64,000 bases of DNA from JBFXAF01 sp050184585 (lineage in GTDB: Bacteria; Pseudomonadota; Alphaproteobacteria; Rhizobiales; Rhizobiaceae), in contig JBFXAF010000006.1 in NCBI GenBank assembly GCA_050184585.1, positions 124,001 to 188,000 on the forward strand. Reading direction: 5' to 3'. Position numbers and translations under genes: made by a program. The notes beneath the pieces are model-generated. The model had not been told where the DNA came from. It was given only the letters and a program-made list of their open reading frames with translations, and made no database searches. Shown piece by piece: positions 17,973 through 26,830 of the stretch. Position 1 is the stretch's first letter; every line of letters begins with the position of its first letter.

Positions 17973-19613
17973 TCACGCCTTTCCCCGCAGGCTGTGGAGA
18001 TGCGCGACCAGTCCCGCCGTCGAAGCGTCGCGGCCGTCGGCGGATGCCTTGCCTTCGACGACGCCCTGCAATGCCGTCGCCAGTTCCTTGCCGAGCTCGA
18101 CGCCCCACTGGTCGAAGGCGTTGATCCCGAACAGCTGCGCCTCGACGAAGACCCGGTGCTCATAAAGCGCGATCAACCTGCCGAGGGTCGCCGGGTCGAG
18201 CGTCCGATACATGAGCGTCAGCGACGGCCGGTTGCCGGAGAAGACACGGTGCGGCGCGATCGCCCCGACGTCCGCGGCCGACATGCCCTTGGCCCGCATC
18301 TGCGCCTTCGCCTCCTCGAGCGTGCGGCCCTTCATCAGCGCCTCCGACTGCGCGAGGCAGTTGGCGACGAGCAGATCCTGATGGACTTCCAGGTCGGGTT
18401 CGTGCCCTTCGGCCGCCACGAGAAACTCGACCGGGATGACGTCGGTGCCCTGATGCAGGAGCTGGAAGAAGGCGTGCTGGCCGTTGGTGCCGGGCTCGCC
18501 CCAGACAAGCGGGCCGGTCGGCGTCCGCACCGGCTTGCCGTCCAGCATCACGCCCTTGCCGTTCGATTCCATGTCGAGCTGCTGGAGATAGGCCGGAAGG
18601 CGCGCGAGCCGCTGGTCGTAGGGGATCACCGCGCGAGCCGGCCAGCCGCAGATGACACGGTTGAAGTAGCCGACCAACCCCATCAGCATGGGAAGATTTT
18701 CCATCAGCAGCGCAGTGCGGAAATGCTCGTCCATGGCATGGGCGCCGGCGAGGAACGCTCGAAAGTCTTCCGACCCTACCGCGATCATCACCGGCAGGCC
18801 GATGGCCGACCAGACCGAATAGCGGCCGCCGACCCAGTCCCAGAAGCCGAACACGCGATCCTTCGCGATGCCGAAGGCGGCGACCTTGTCGAGCGCCGTG
18901 GACACCGCGGCGAAATGATGGGGCACCGCCGTCTCGCCAAGCGCCTTCGCTATCCAGGCGCGCGCGGTGGCGGCGTTGGTCATGGTCTCGATGGTGGTGA
19001 AGGTCTTGGAGGCGACGATGACGAGCGTCGTCGCGGGATCGAGACCCTTCAGCGTGTCGGCGATATGGGCGCCGTCCACGTTGGAGACGTAGTGGCAATG
19101 CGGGCCGTCGTGGTACGGCGCCAGCGCCTGAGTGACCATCGCCGGCCCCAGGTCCGAACCGCCGATGCCGATATTGACGACGTCGGTGATCCTCAGGCCG
19201 GTCGCGCCCCTGGCGCTGCCCGAGCGGATAGCGTCGGCGAAGGCCGACATCGCGTCGAGCACGGCGTGGACGCCAGGCATCACGTCCTCGCCGTCCAGCT
19301 CGACATGGCTGCCGCGCGGCTTTCTCAATGCCGTATGCAGCACCGCGCGGTGCTCGGTCGTGTTGATCTTCTCCCCGGCGAACATGGCATCGCGCCGCGC
19401 CTCCACCCGCGCTGCCACTGCCAGGGCCTCCAGCAATTCCATCGTCGCGGCGTCGACCGCGCCCTTGGAATAGTCGAGCAGCATGTCGTCCAGCCGGGCG
19501 GAATGCCGTGCGAAGCGCCGGGAATCGGCGGCGAAGGCGGCGCGCAGGTCGACTGGGCTTTGCATCCGGCGGTCGCGCAGGGCGGCGAGCGGTTGGTCGG
19601 TCGGGCTGGACAT
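17973..19613 (-). CDS. pgi: Glucose-6-phosphate isomerase
   Basis: The 546-residue enzyme has both isomerase signatures: GGRYSVWSAIGL in the middle and GINAFDQWGVELGK near the C-terminus. The SIS-domain phosphate-binding loops are GIGGSDLGP and VASKTFTT. It interconverts glucose 6-phosphate and fructose 6-phosphate in the cytosol. ATG 19613 follows GAGGAA at a good distance; an ATG at 19646 would add 11 residues with a poorer site. It heads a two-gene transcript with the HAD phosphatase and diverges from the MocR gene. Confidence 0.95.
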   Translation of the reverse strand: MSSPTDQPLAALRDRRMQSPVDLRAAFAADSRRFARHSARLDDMLLDYSKGAVDAATMELLEALAVAARVEARRDAMFAGEKINTTEHRAVLHTALRKPRGSHVELDGEDVMPGVHAVLDAMSAFADAIRSGSARGATGLRITDVVNIGIGGSDLGPAMVTQALAPYHDGPHCHYVSNVDGAHIADTLKGLDPATTLVIVASKTFTTIETMTNAATARAWIAKALGETAVPHHFAAVSTALDKVAAFGIAKDRVFGFWDWVGGRYSVWSAIGLPVMIAVGSEDFRAFLAGAHAMDEHFRTALLMENLPMLMGLVGYFNRVICGWPARAVIPYDQRLARLPAYLQQLDMESNGKGVMLDGKPVRTPTGPLVWGEPGTNGQHAFFQLLHQGTDVIPVEFLVAAEGHEPDLEVHQDLLVANCLAQSEALMKGRTLEEAKAQMRAKGMSAADVGAIAPHRVFSGNRPSLTLMYRTLDPATLGRLIALYEHRVFVEAQLFGINAFDQWGVELGKELATALQGVVEGKASADGRDASTAGLVAHLHSLRGKA

Positions 19614-19767
19614 GGGTCGTTCCTCGGGAAGGCGAACCGTCTCCATACCAGACTTTGCCCTGCCGTCGACGCAGCGACGCTCCGGACATGCGCTTCCGGT
19701 CTGCCCCAGTGACCAATCATCACTGGCATAAATTGTGACAATCAGAAAAATTCATTGGTGCAAACGG

Positions 19768-19798
19768 TTGGACCAGGGATACCAGTTTTGGGCCAGGG
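19768..19798. promoter_or_regulatory. Direct-repeat operator candidate for the MocR regulator
   Basis: TTGGACCAGGG (19768-19778) recurs as TTGGGCCAGGG (19788-19798), 20 bp apart, about two helical turns, with ATACCAG between. MocR regulators usually bind such direct repeats at their own or a neighbouring promoter. The pair lies 30 bp before the MocR start. Confidence 0.45.
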
Positions 19799-19827
19799 GT
19801 GGCGTTCCGGAGAGGAGAATTCTGGTC

Positions 19828-21321
19828 ATGCCACAGCGCAACGACACGGCCATCTGGTCGGGGCTCTTCCGCATCTCGGCCGATTCCGGCCAGACGCTTC
19901 AGGCGCAGATCAGGCAGGCGATCGTCGCCGCGATCCTCGACCGGCAGATCGCCGCATCGATGCCGCTGCCTTCCTGCCGTATCCTCGCCGAGAAGCTCGG
20001 CGTCGCGCGCGGCACGGTCGTGCTCGCCTTTCAGCAACTCGTCGACCAGGGTTTCCTCATCGCCAAGGAGCGCCGGGGCCATTTCGTCAATCCGGAAGTC
20101 CTCGCCTCGCCGCCCAGGCCGCAGTTGAAGTCCGTCGAGATCGCGCCGGGCGTCGACTGGAAGGCCAGGCGCCTCTTCGCGCCGTCGGAGATGCCGCCGC
20201 CCGCCAAGCAGGAGAACTGGATCAAGTCCTCCTATCCGTTCGTCTACGGCCAGTTCGATCCGGCGCTGTTTCCCACGGCCGAGTGGCGGGAATGCAACCG
20301 CATGGCGCTTGCGGTGCTGGAGATCCGCAACTGGGCGGCCGACATGGTCGACCGCGACGACCCGCTGCTCATCGAGCAGATCCAGGCGCGACTCCTGCCC
20401 CGCCGCGGCATCTTCGCCAATCCGGACGAGATCATCGTGACGCTGGGGGCGCAGAACGCGCTTTACATGCTCGCCACGCTCCTGATGACCAAGGGGTCCA
20501 AGGTCGCGATGGAAGACCCGGGCTATCCCGACGCGCGCTCGATCTTTCGCCTGACGGGCGCGGAAATCCATGCGACTCCGGTGGATTCCCAGGGCATCGT
20601 CACCTCGGCGATCCCGTCCGACGCGGGTTTCGTCTTCGTCACGCCGAGCCATCATTGTCCCACCATGGTGCCGCTCAGCCTGGAGCGCCGGCAGGACCTG
20701 ATCGCGCGGTCGGCGCGCAACGACCAGATCATCATCGAGGACGGCTATGACAGCCAGTTGCTCGACGAGGCGCCACAGCAGGCGCTGAAGAGCACCGACC
20801 GCAGCGGCCGCGTGATCTATGTCGGCTCGATGTCCAAGACGCTCGCGCCCGGCTTGCGGCTGGGATACATCGTCGCCTCGGCCGACCTGATCGCGGAACT
20901 GCGGGCGCTGCGCCGCTTCATGCTGAGGCACCCGCCGGCCAACAACCAGCGCGCGGTGGCGCTGTTCCTCTCGCTCGGCCACCACGAGGCGCTGGTGCGC
21001 CGCCTGTCGAACGCGTTCGAGGAGCGGCGCAAGCGGCTGGTGCACGCAATCACGGCGTTCCTGCCCGAATGGCGCTCCACCAACGCCGCCGGCGGAACAT
21101 CGCTCTGGCTGGAAGGGCCGCGTGGAACGGACTCGCGCGCGCTCGCCGACGCGGCCGCGGCGCGCAGCGTCATCATCGAACCCGGCGACCGGTTCTTCGA
21201 CCGTCCGGAGCGCCCGTCGCGCTTCCTGCGGCTTGGCATATCGTCGATCCAGCAGCAGCATATCGAGCCGGGAATCCGTGAACTGGCGACGGCCGCCGGC
21301 AGGCGCCCGGCGGCAGCCTGA
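19828..21321 (+). CDS. MocR-type regulator: GntR helix-turn-helix fused to aminotransferase-like domain
   Basis: The 497-residue protein has a winged-helix domain at about residues 20-85 (QTLQAQIRQAIVAAILDRQI, then LAEKLGVARGTVVLAFQQLVDQGFL). A fold-type I PLP domain follows, with the lysine in VGSMSKTLAPGLRLGY and MEDPGYPDARSIF upstream. Such regulators sense amino acids or amines through PLP. ATG 19828 follows AGAGGAGAA. The next gene on the strand is an MttB-family methyltransferase, so it probably controls quaternary-amine use. The divergent pgi gene may share the region without being regulated. Confidence 0.9.
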   Translation: MPQRNDTAIWSGLFRISADSGQTLQAQIRQAIVAAILDRQIAASMPLPSCRILAEKLGVARGTVVLAFQQLVDQGFLIAKERRGHFVNPEVLASPPRPQLKSVEIAPGVDWKARRLFAPSEMPPPAKQENWIKSSYPFVYGQFDPALFPTAEWRECNRMALAVLEIRNWAADMVDRDDPLLIEQIQARLLPRRGIFANPDEIIVTLGAQNALYMLATLLMTKGSKVAMEDPGYPDARSIFRLTGAEIHATPVDSQGIVTSAIPSDAGFVFVTPSHHCPTMVPLSLERRQDLIARSARNDQIIIEDGYDSQLLDEAPQQALKSTDRSGRVIYVGSMSKTLAPGLRLGYIVASADLIAELRALRRFMLRHPPANNQRAVALFLSLGHHEALVRRLSNAFEERRKRLVHAITAFLPEWRSTNAAGGTSLWLEGPRGTDSRALADAAAARSVIIEPGDRFFDRPERPSRFLRLGISSIQQQHIEPGIRELATAAGRRPAAA

Positions 21322-21406
21322 CGCAGGCAGGCGTGGCACAGCGGGGCCGAGCGACTGGCCCATGGCTGGTGTGCCGCCTGGCGGCATAGTCCATCAGGGA
21401 ACGCGC

Positions 21407-23047
21407 ATGAGCCACGTCGAAAACGACGGGCGCGGCGCAAACGGGAGTGTTGGCATCATGCCCAGCGCATCGACCGAAGCCATCGACCAGGTGGAGCGGA
21501 GCGCCCGCCGTTCGGGCGGCCGCGAAGCGCGGCGCGCGCTGCGTTCGGCTCCGCTGGCGGAAGACATTCGCCCCGTCCGCCCGGGCCTCGAAGGGGGCCG
21601 CTACAAGCCTCTCGACGAGGCCGATCTCGGACGTATCCACGACGCGGTGCTGACCGTTCTCGAGACCGTCGGCTTCGCCAACGCCATCCCCTCCTGCATC
21701 GACGCCCTTACCAGGGCAGGCGCGACCTACAGCGACGACGGCCGCATCCGCTTCCCGCGTGCCCTTATCGAGAAGACGATCCGCGATGCGCCCCGCGGCT
21801 TCACCCTGCATGGCCAGGACCCGAAGAACGACATGACCGTGCAGGGCAGCAAGGTGCATTACGGGACGGCCGGCGCCGCCGTGCACCTGGTGGATGTCGA
21901 GAAGCGCGAGTATCGGGAATCCCTGCTCCAGGACATCTACGACGCGGCGCGCATCGTCGACGGGCTGGACAACATCCACTTCTTCCAGCGGCCGATGGTG
22001 CCGCGCGACATCCCCGATCCGCTGGCGATGGACTTCAACACGCTCTACGCCTGCGTGACCGGCACAACCAAGCATGTCGGCACGTCGTTCACGGTGCGCG
22101 AGAACGTCAAGCCGGCGCTGGAGATGCTCTACATGATCGCCGGCGGCGAGGAGAACTTCCGCGCCCGGCCATTCGTGTCGAACTCCAACTGCTTCGTCGT
22201 GCCGCCGATGAAGTTCGCAGAGGACGCCTGCGGCGTGCTTGAGGCATGCGTCGAGGGCGGCATCCCCATCCTTCTGCTGTCGGCAGGTCAGGCGGGAGCG
22301 ACAGCCCCGGCCGCGATCGCCGGCGCGGTGGTGCAGGCTGTGGCCGAAGTGCTGGCGGGACTGGTCTACGTCCAGGCCCTCAAGCCCGGCCACCCGGCGA
22401 TCTTCGGCACCTGGCCGTTCGTCTCCGACCTGAGGACAGGGGCGATGTCGGGCGGCTCCGCCGAGCAGGCATTGCTTACGGCCGCCTGCGCGCAGATGGC
22501 GCAGTTCTACAAACTGCCGGGCGGCTCGGCGGCGGGCATGGCCGACTCGAAGCTGCCGGACATCCAGTCGGGCTACGAGAAGGGCATCACCAATGTGATG
22601 GCAGGCCTGTCGGGGCTGAACCTCGTCTACGAATCCGCCGGCATGCACGCCTCGCTGCTCGGCTTCTGTCTCGAAAGCCTGATCGTCGACAACGACATGC
22701 TGGGATATTGCCTGCGCTCGGTGCGCGGCATCGAGGTGTCCGATGATGCGCTCTCGGTCGCTTCGATCAGCGATGTCTGCCTCAACGGGCCGGGCCACTA
22801 TCTCGGCCACGAGCAGACGCTCAAACTCATGCAGACCGAGTATTTCTACCCGACCGTCGCCGACCGTTTCTCGCCCAAGGAATGGAACGAGAAGGGAAAG
22901 CCCGACATCCTGTCGCGCGCCATCGAGGAAAAGAAACGCGTGCTGTCGTCGCGCTTTCCGCGCCATGTTTCGCGGTCGATCGACGACCAACTGAGGGCGC
23001 GCTTCGACAATCTGATCCATCTGCCGCGCGGCGCGATGGGCTGGTGA
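21407..23047 (+). CDS. Trimethylamine methyltransferase (MttB) family protein, non-pyrrolysine type
   Basis: The 546-residue protein belongs to the MttB/COG5598 family: RIHDAVLTVLETVGFANAIPSCIDALTRAGA, then FTLHGQDP, KHVGTSFTVREN and PFVSNSNCFVVPPMKF. There is no internal in-frame TAG, so it does not carry pyrrolysine. Related non-pyrrolysine members demethylate glycine betaine or similar compounds, passing the methyl to a corrinoid protein. No corrinoid protein or partner methyltransferase is next to it here. The start is ATG 21407 behind a GGGA site. The preceding MocR gene is a likely regulator. Confidence 0.85.
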   Translation: MSHVENDGRGANGSVGIMPSASTEAIDQVERSARRSGGREARRALRSAPLAEDIRPVRPGLEGGRYKPLDEADLGRIHDAVLTVLETVGFANAIPSCIDALTRAGATYSDDGRIRFPRALIEKTIRDAPRGFTLHGQDPKNDMTVQGSKVHYGTAGAAVHLVDVEKREYRESLLQDIYDAARIVDGLDNIHFFQRPMVPRDIPDPLAMDFNTLYACVTGTTKHVGTSFTVRENVKPALEMLYMIAGGEENFRARPFVSNSNCFVVPPMKFAEDACGVLEACVEGGIPILLLSAGQAGATAPAAIAGAVVQAVAEVLAGLVYVQALKPGHPAIFGTWPFVSDLRTGAMSGGSAEQALLTAACAQMAQFYKLPGGSAAGMADSKLPDIQSGYEKGITNVMAGLSGLNLVYESAGMHASLLGFCLESLIVDNDMLGYCLRSVRGIEVSDDALSVASISDVCLNGPGHYLGHEQTLKLMQTEYFYPTVADRFSPKEWNEKGKPDILSRAIEEKKRVLSSRFPRHVSRSIDDQLRARFDNLIHLPRGAMGW

Positions 23048-23151
23048 AGGTTGCTCCGACGCAGCGAACGTTGACCCGCGCCGTCGAGCCGCACCCGCCA
23101 TCTTGATGCCCCATCGCCATGAAATGTGGCGGCAGGCTTGGGGTCGAGACC

Positions 23152-26100
23152 ATGGGCAAACGCCAGGGTAGCGGGAAATCCACGATCGGCGTGTTGCGCG
23201 CCGGGCTGTTCGCGGCGACTGTGCTCCTGCCCGTGCAAACCTTCGCCGGACCGGCCGAGGATGCATCGGCCATCGAAAGCCTGCTGGCGGCCGAACGTGC
23301 GGGCGACGCCGAAGCCGCTGCCCGGGCCGCGCTGAAGGCGGCTCAAGCGACCCACGGCGCGGACTCGCTTGATGCGGCCAATCTCAACCGTCTGCTCGGC
23401 GACGCGCTCTATGCACAGGACCGGTACGCGGAGGCCGAACCGTTCTTCCGAGCGGCGCTGAGGCTTCGTGGGCGGACGCTCGGCGACGCCCATGCCGACA
23501 CCGCCCAGTCGGCCAACGACCTCGGCCTGACGCTGAGAAACCTCGGCCAGCACGACGAGGCGGTGGCGCTGATGCGCTTCGCGCTCGACATCAGGGTCAA
23601 GGCCTTCGGGCCGGAGCACGAGGCGGTGGCGCGCTCGTGGTTCGCGCTGGCGCGCGCGCTGGAGTCGAAGGGCGACGACGCGGCGGCCGCGCAGGCCGCC
23701 GGCAAGGCAGCCGAGATCGGCGAAAGGACGCTCGGGAAGACCGCCCCGACGGTCATCCTCTGGGGCGGCGAACAGGCGGCGATGCTGCACAATGGCGGCG
23801 ATCTCGCCGCCGCCGAGACAGCCTATCTGAAGGTGCTGGCGGTCGCGGAAACCGCGCTGCCGGCCGGCGACACCAACCTGGCCACCTTCCGCCAGGGGCT
23901 CGCCAACCTCTACCGGCAGACGCGCCGGCCGGAGCTGGCGGAGCCCCTTCATCGGCTGGCGCTGGAGGCGCGGCGGAAGGCGCATGGCGAGCTCAGCCGG
24001 CCCGTGGCGCTGTCTCTCGAAGGCCTCGGCCGGTCTCTGGAGGCGCAGAGCCGCTACGGCGAGGCGGCCGAGGCCTACCGGGAATCGCTGGGGATCCGTG
24101 AACAGACGGACGGACGGCAAAGCGCGGCCGCCGCGGACATGCACATGCGGCTGGGCACCGTGCTGCTCGGTCTCGACAGCGCGGCGGAGGCGGAGGCCCA
24201 GTTCCGCACGCTGCTGGCGATCCACGAAGCGACGAGCGGGCCGGTCAGCGAGGGGGCGGCGCACGCGGCGCGCAACATCGCACGCGCCGCAGCCCGGCAG
24301 GACCGGAACGCGGAGGCCGAAGCGTACCTCAAGCGGGCGCTGGACATCAGCGAAAGGATCCACGGGCCGGACGCGCTCTACACCGGCTTCGACCTGATCT
24401 TCCTCGGCATGCACTATTCGGGGCAGCAGCGCTTCCGGGAGGCGATGCCGCTCATCGAGCGCGCGGTCGCGATCATGGACGGCAACGAGGGCGGCAAGGA
24501 GAACGGGGCGATCGCGCGCGCGGCGCTGATGAACATGAAGTTCGCATCGGGCGCACGAGATGAGGCGATCGGGATCGGCGAGAAGGCGCTGGCCGACCTC
24601 GTGGACACGCGCGGGGCCCGCAGCCGCGACGCCGCCAAGATGATGGTCACGCTGGCTCAGATGCACGAGATGACCGGCGACCACGACAAGGCGGAAGGGC
24701 TGGCGCTGGAAGCGCGCGCGATTCTCGAGGAGGACGGCGAGGAGGACGCGTCGCTGACCCGGATCGCCAGCCTGATGGGCAATGTGAAGCTCGGCCAGGG
24801 CAAGCCGGCCGAGGCTGAAGCCTATTTCCGCGATTCGCTGGCCATGCGCACGGCGCGCTACGGCGCAGACAGCACGGAGTTGCAGACCGTCCATGCCGAC
24901 CTCGGCAAGGCGCGGTTCGTGCAGGGCGACTTCGCGGGCGCGATCGCGCATCTGGAACGCTCGGTGGCGCTCGTCGAGACGATCGCCCGGGTGGACACGG
25001 CCACCGCCTTCGCGTCGCGCACCGGCGAGATCGAGGATGCGGCGGTGGCGCGCGCCGCCATCTACGATCATCTCGTCAAGGCCTACGACCGGCAGGCCGA
25101 ACAGGCGCCGGTGGAACGCGCGGCGATGACCGAAAAGGCGTTCCTGATCGCCCAGCGGGTGATCGAATCTCAGGCGGCGGGGGCGATGGCGCAACTCGCC
25201 CATCGGCAGGCGGCCGGCGACGGCGCGCTCGCCGCGCTGGTGCGGGAACGGCAGGACCTGGTCGACCGCTGGCGCGAGACCGACAGCGGACTCGTCGAAC
25301 TCCTATCGCGGCCACAGGGCGACCGTGACGCGGCGCTGGAGAAGAGCCTGCGCGAACGCCTCGCCGAAGCGGATCTGAGGATCGGTGCGATCGACGCCGA
25401 ACTGCGAGAGGGCTTCCCGGAATTCGCCGACCTGCAGCAGCCAGCGCCCCTCAACGTCGCTGCAGTGCAACAACGGCTTGGCGAAGGCGAGGTGCTCCTC
25501 TTCTTCGCCGACACGACACGACTCGAGGACACGCCGGGCGAGACCTACCTCTGGGCGATCCCGAAGGCAGGCGAGGCGCGCTGGGTGCGCCTGCCACGCG
25601 AAACGGGAGAACTCGCGGCGGCGGTCGGTCATCTGCGCGAACGGCTCGGTGTCGGAGCCGAGGTTCGCGGCGCGGCCTCGCTGGCGGTCCGCGACAATCG
25701 CGGCCCGGCGGCCGTGCTCGAGGCCGCGTACGAAATCTTCGGTGCGACGCTCGGGCCGGTCGCTGACATGATCGCCGGCAAGCGGCTGACGATCGTTCCG
25801 TCGAAGCGGCTGGCGGGCCTGCCGTTCCACCTGCTGGTTTCCGAGAGACTGGTGGCCGGGTCCGACGATCCGTATCGCGACGCTGCGTGGGTGGCGCGGG
25901 ACCATGCCATCACCATGCTGCCGTCGGTCGCATCGCTGACCGGGGCGCAGACCGCGGCCACGCCGGAAGGCCGCACGCCCTATCTCGGCTTCGCCAACCC
26001 GCTGCTTTCCGGGCGGTCCGGGACCGACAGACGCGCCTTCGACCGGCAGGACTGCCGGACGGCGGCGATGACCGTCGCCGATGCGGGAGGCGAGGCGATG

Positions 26101-26757
26101 CCGGCGCTCGACGCGCTGTTCCGGGGCGGCAGCGCCGACGTCGAGGCGGTGCGCGCGCTGGCGCCGCTGCCGGAGACGACCGACGAAGCCTGCGCCATTT
26201 CGGAGGCGCTCGGCGGGGACGAAGGGTCGGTGCTGCTCGGCGCGAGGGCGACGGAAGGCGCGGTGAAGACGCTGTCGGAGGATGGCGACCTCGCGGCGGC
26301 GTCGATCCTGCATTTCGCCACGCACGGGCTGGTGTCTGGCGAGCTTCGCGGACTGGCGGAGCCGGCGATCGTGCTGACGCCGCCGGACGCGGCGACGCCA
26401 GAGGACGACGGGCTCCTGACCGCGTCGGAGGTGGCGACGCTGAAGCTCGACGCCGACTGGGTGATCCTGTCGGCCTGCAACACGGCGGCCGGCGACGGCG
26501 GCGGCGAAGCGCTGTCGGGGCTAGCGCGGGCGTTCTTCTATGCCGGCGCGAGATCATTGATGGTGTCGCACTGGCCGGTCGATTCACAGGCCGCGGTCCG
26601 GCTCGCGACCGGAACGATCGGCGCGATGGCGGCGGACGCGACGGTCGACCGCGCCGAGGCGCTGAGGCGGGCGATGGTCGCCGAGATCGAGCGCGGCGGG
26701 CGCGACGCCGACCCGGCGAACTGGGCGCCCTTCGTGCTGGTCGGCCGGGCGCGCTGA
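23152..26757 (+). CDS. Exported TPR-CHAT protein (caspase-fold peptidase)
   Basis: The 1201-residue protein has a basic start and hydrophobic stretch (VLRAGLFAATVLLPVQTFAG) that looks like a signal peptide. At least ten TPR units fill about residues 55-640 (repeats such as DRYAEAEPFFRAALRLR and GQHDEAVALMRFALDIR). A helical region leads into a C-terminal CHAT domain. The caspase-type dyad is intact: His1058 in HFATHG and Cys1109 in LSACNTA. CHAT proteins are cysteine peptidases, some acting in defence or cell death. ATG 23152 is preferred to 23119, which has no ribosome site. The antiporter gene begins 74 bp downstream. Confidence 0.87.
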   Translation: MGKRQGSGKSTIGVLRAGLFAATVLLPVQTFAGPAEDASAIESLLAAERAGDAEAAARAALKAAQATHGADSLDAANLNRLLGDALYAQDRYAEAEPFFRAALRLRGRTLGDAHADTAQSANDLGLTLRNLGQHDEAVALMRFALDIRVKAFGPEHEAVARSWFALARALESKGDDAAAAQAAGKAAEIGERTLGKTAPTVILWGGEQAAMLHNGGDLAAAETAYLKVLAVAETALPAGDTNLATFRQGLANLYRQTRRPELAEPLHRLALEARRKAHGELSRPVALSLEGLGRSLEAQSRYGEAAEAYRESLGIREQTDGRQSAAAADMHMRLGTVLLGLDSAAEAEAQFRTLLAIHEATSGPVSEGAAHAARNIARAAARQDRNAEAEAYLKRALDISERIHGPDALYTGFDLIFLGMHYSGQQRFREAMPLIERAVAIMDGNEGGKENGAIARAALMNMKFASGARDEAIGIGEKALADLVDTRGARSRDAAKMMVTLAQMHEMTGDHDKAEGLALEARAILEEDGEEDASLTRIASLMGNVKLGQGKPAEAEAYFRDSLAMRTARYGADSTELQTVHADLGKARFVQGDFAGAIAHLERSVALVETIARVDTATAFASRTGEIEDAAVARAAIYDHLVKAYDRQAEQAPVERAAMTEKAFLIAQRVIESQAAGAMAQLAHRQAAGDGALAALVRERQDLVDRWRETDSGLVELLSRPQGDRDAALEKSLRERLAEADLRIGAIDAELREGFPEFADLQQPAPLNVAAVQQRLGEGEVLLFFADTTRLEDTPGETYLWAIPKAGEARWVRLPRETGELAAAVGHLRERLGVGAEVRGAASLAVRDNRGPAAVLEAAYEIFGATLGPVADMIAGKRLTIVPSKRLAGLPFHLLVSERLVAGSDDPYRDAAWVARDHAITMLPSVASLTGAQTAATPEGRTPYLGFANPLLSGRSGTDRRAFDRQDCRTAAMTVADAGGEAMPALDALFRGGSADVEAVRALAPLPETTDEACAISEALGGDEGSVLLGARATEGAVKTLSEDGDLAAASILHFATHGLVSGELRGLAEPAIVLTPPDAATPEDDGLLTASEVATLKLDADWVILSACNTAAGDGGGEALSGLARAFFYAGARSLMVSHWPVDSQAAVRLATGTIGAMAADATVDRAEALRRAMVAEIERGGRDADPANWAPFVLVGRAR

Positions 26758-26830
26758 GCGGCGCCGCACGCCAGACTTGCACGATGCCGCCGATCGCGTA
26801 GGGATTGCGGAACGGCGGAGCGGGGCGGGG

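Noticed and set aside
21407..23047. Possible pyrrolysine in the MttB-family gene
   Set aside because: No in-frame TAG occurs inside the gene, so there is no amber readthrough to propose.
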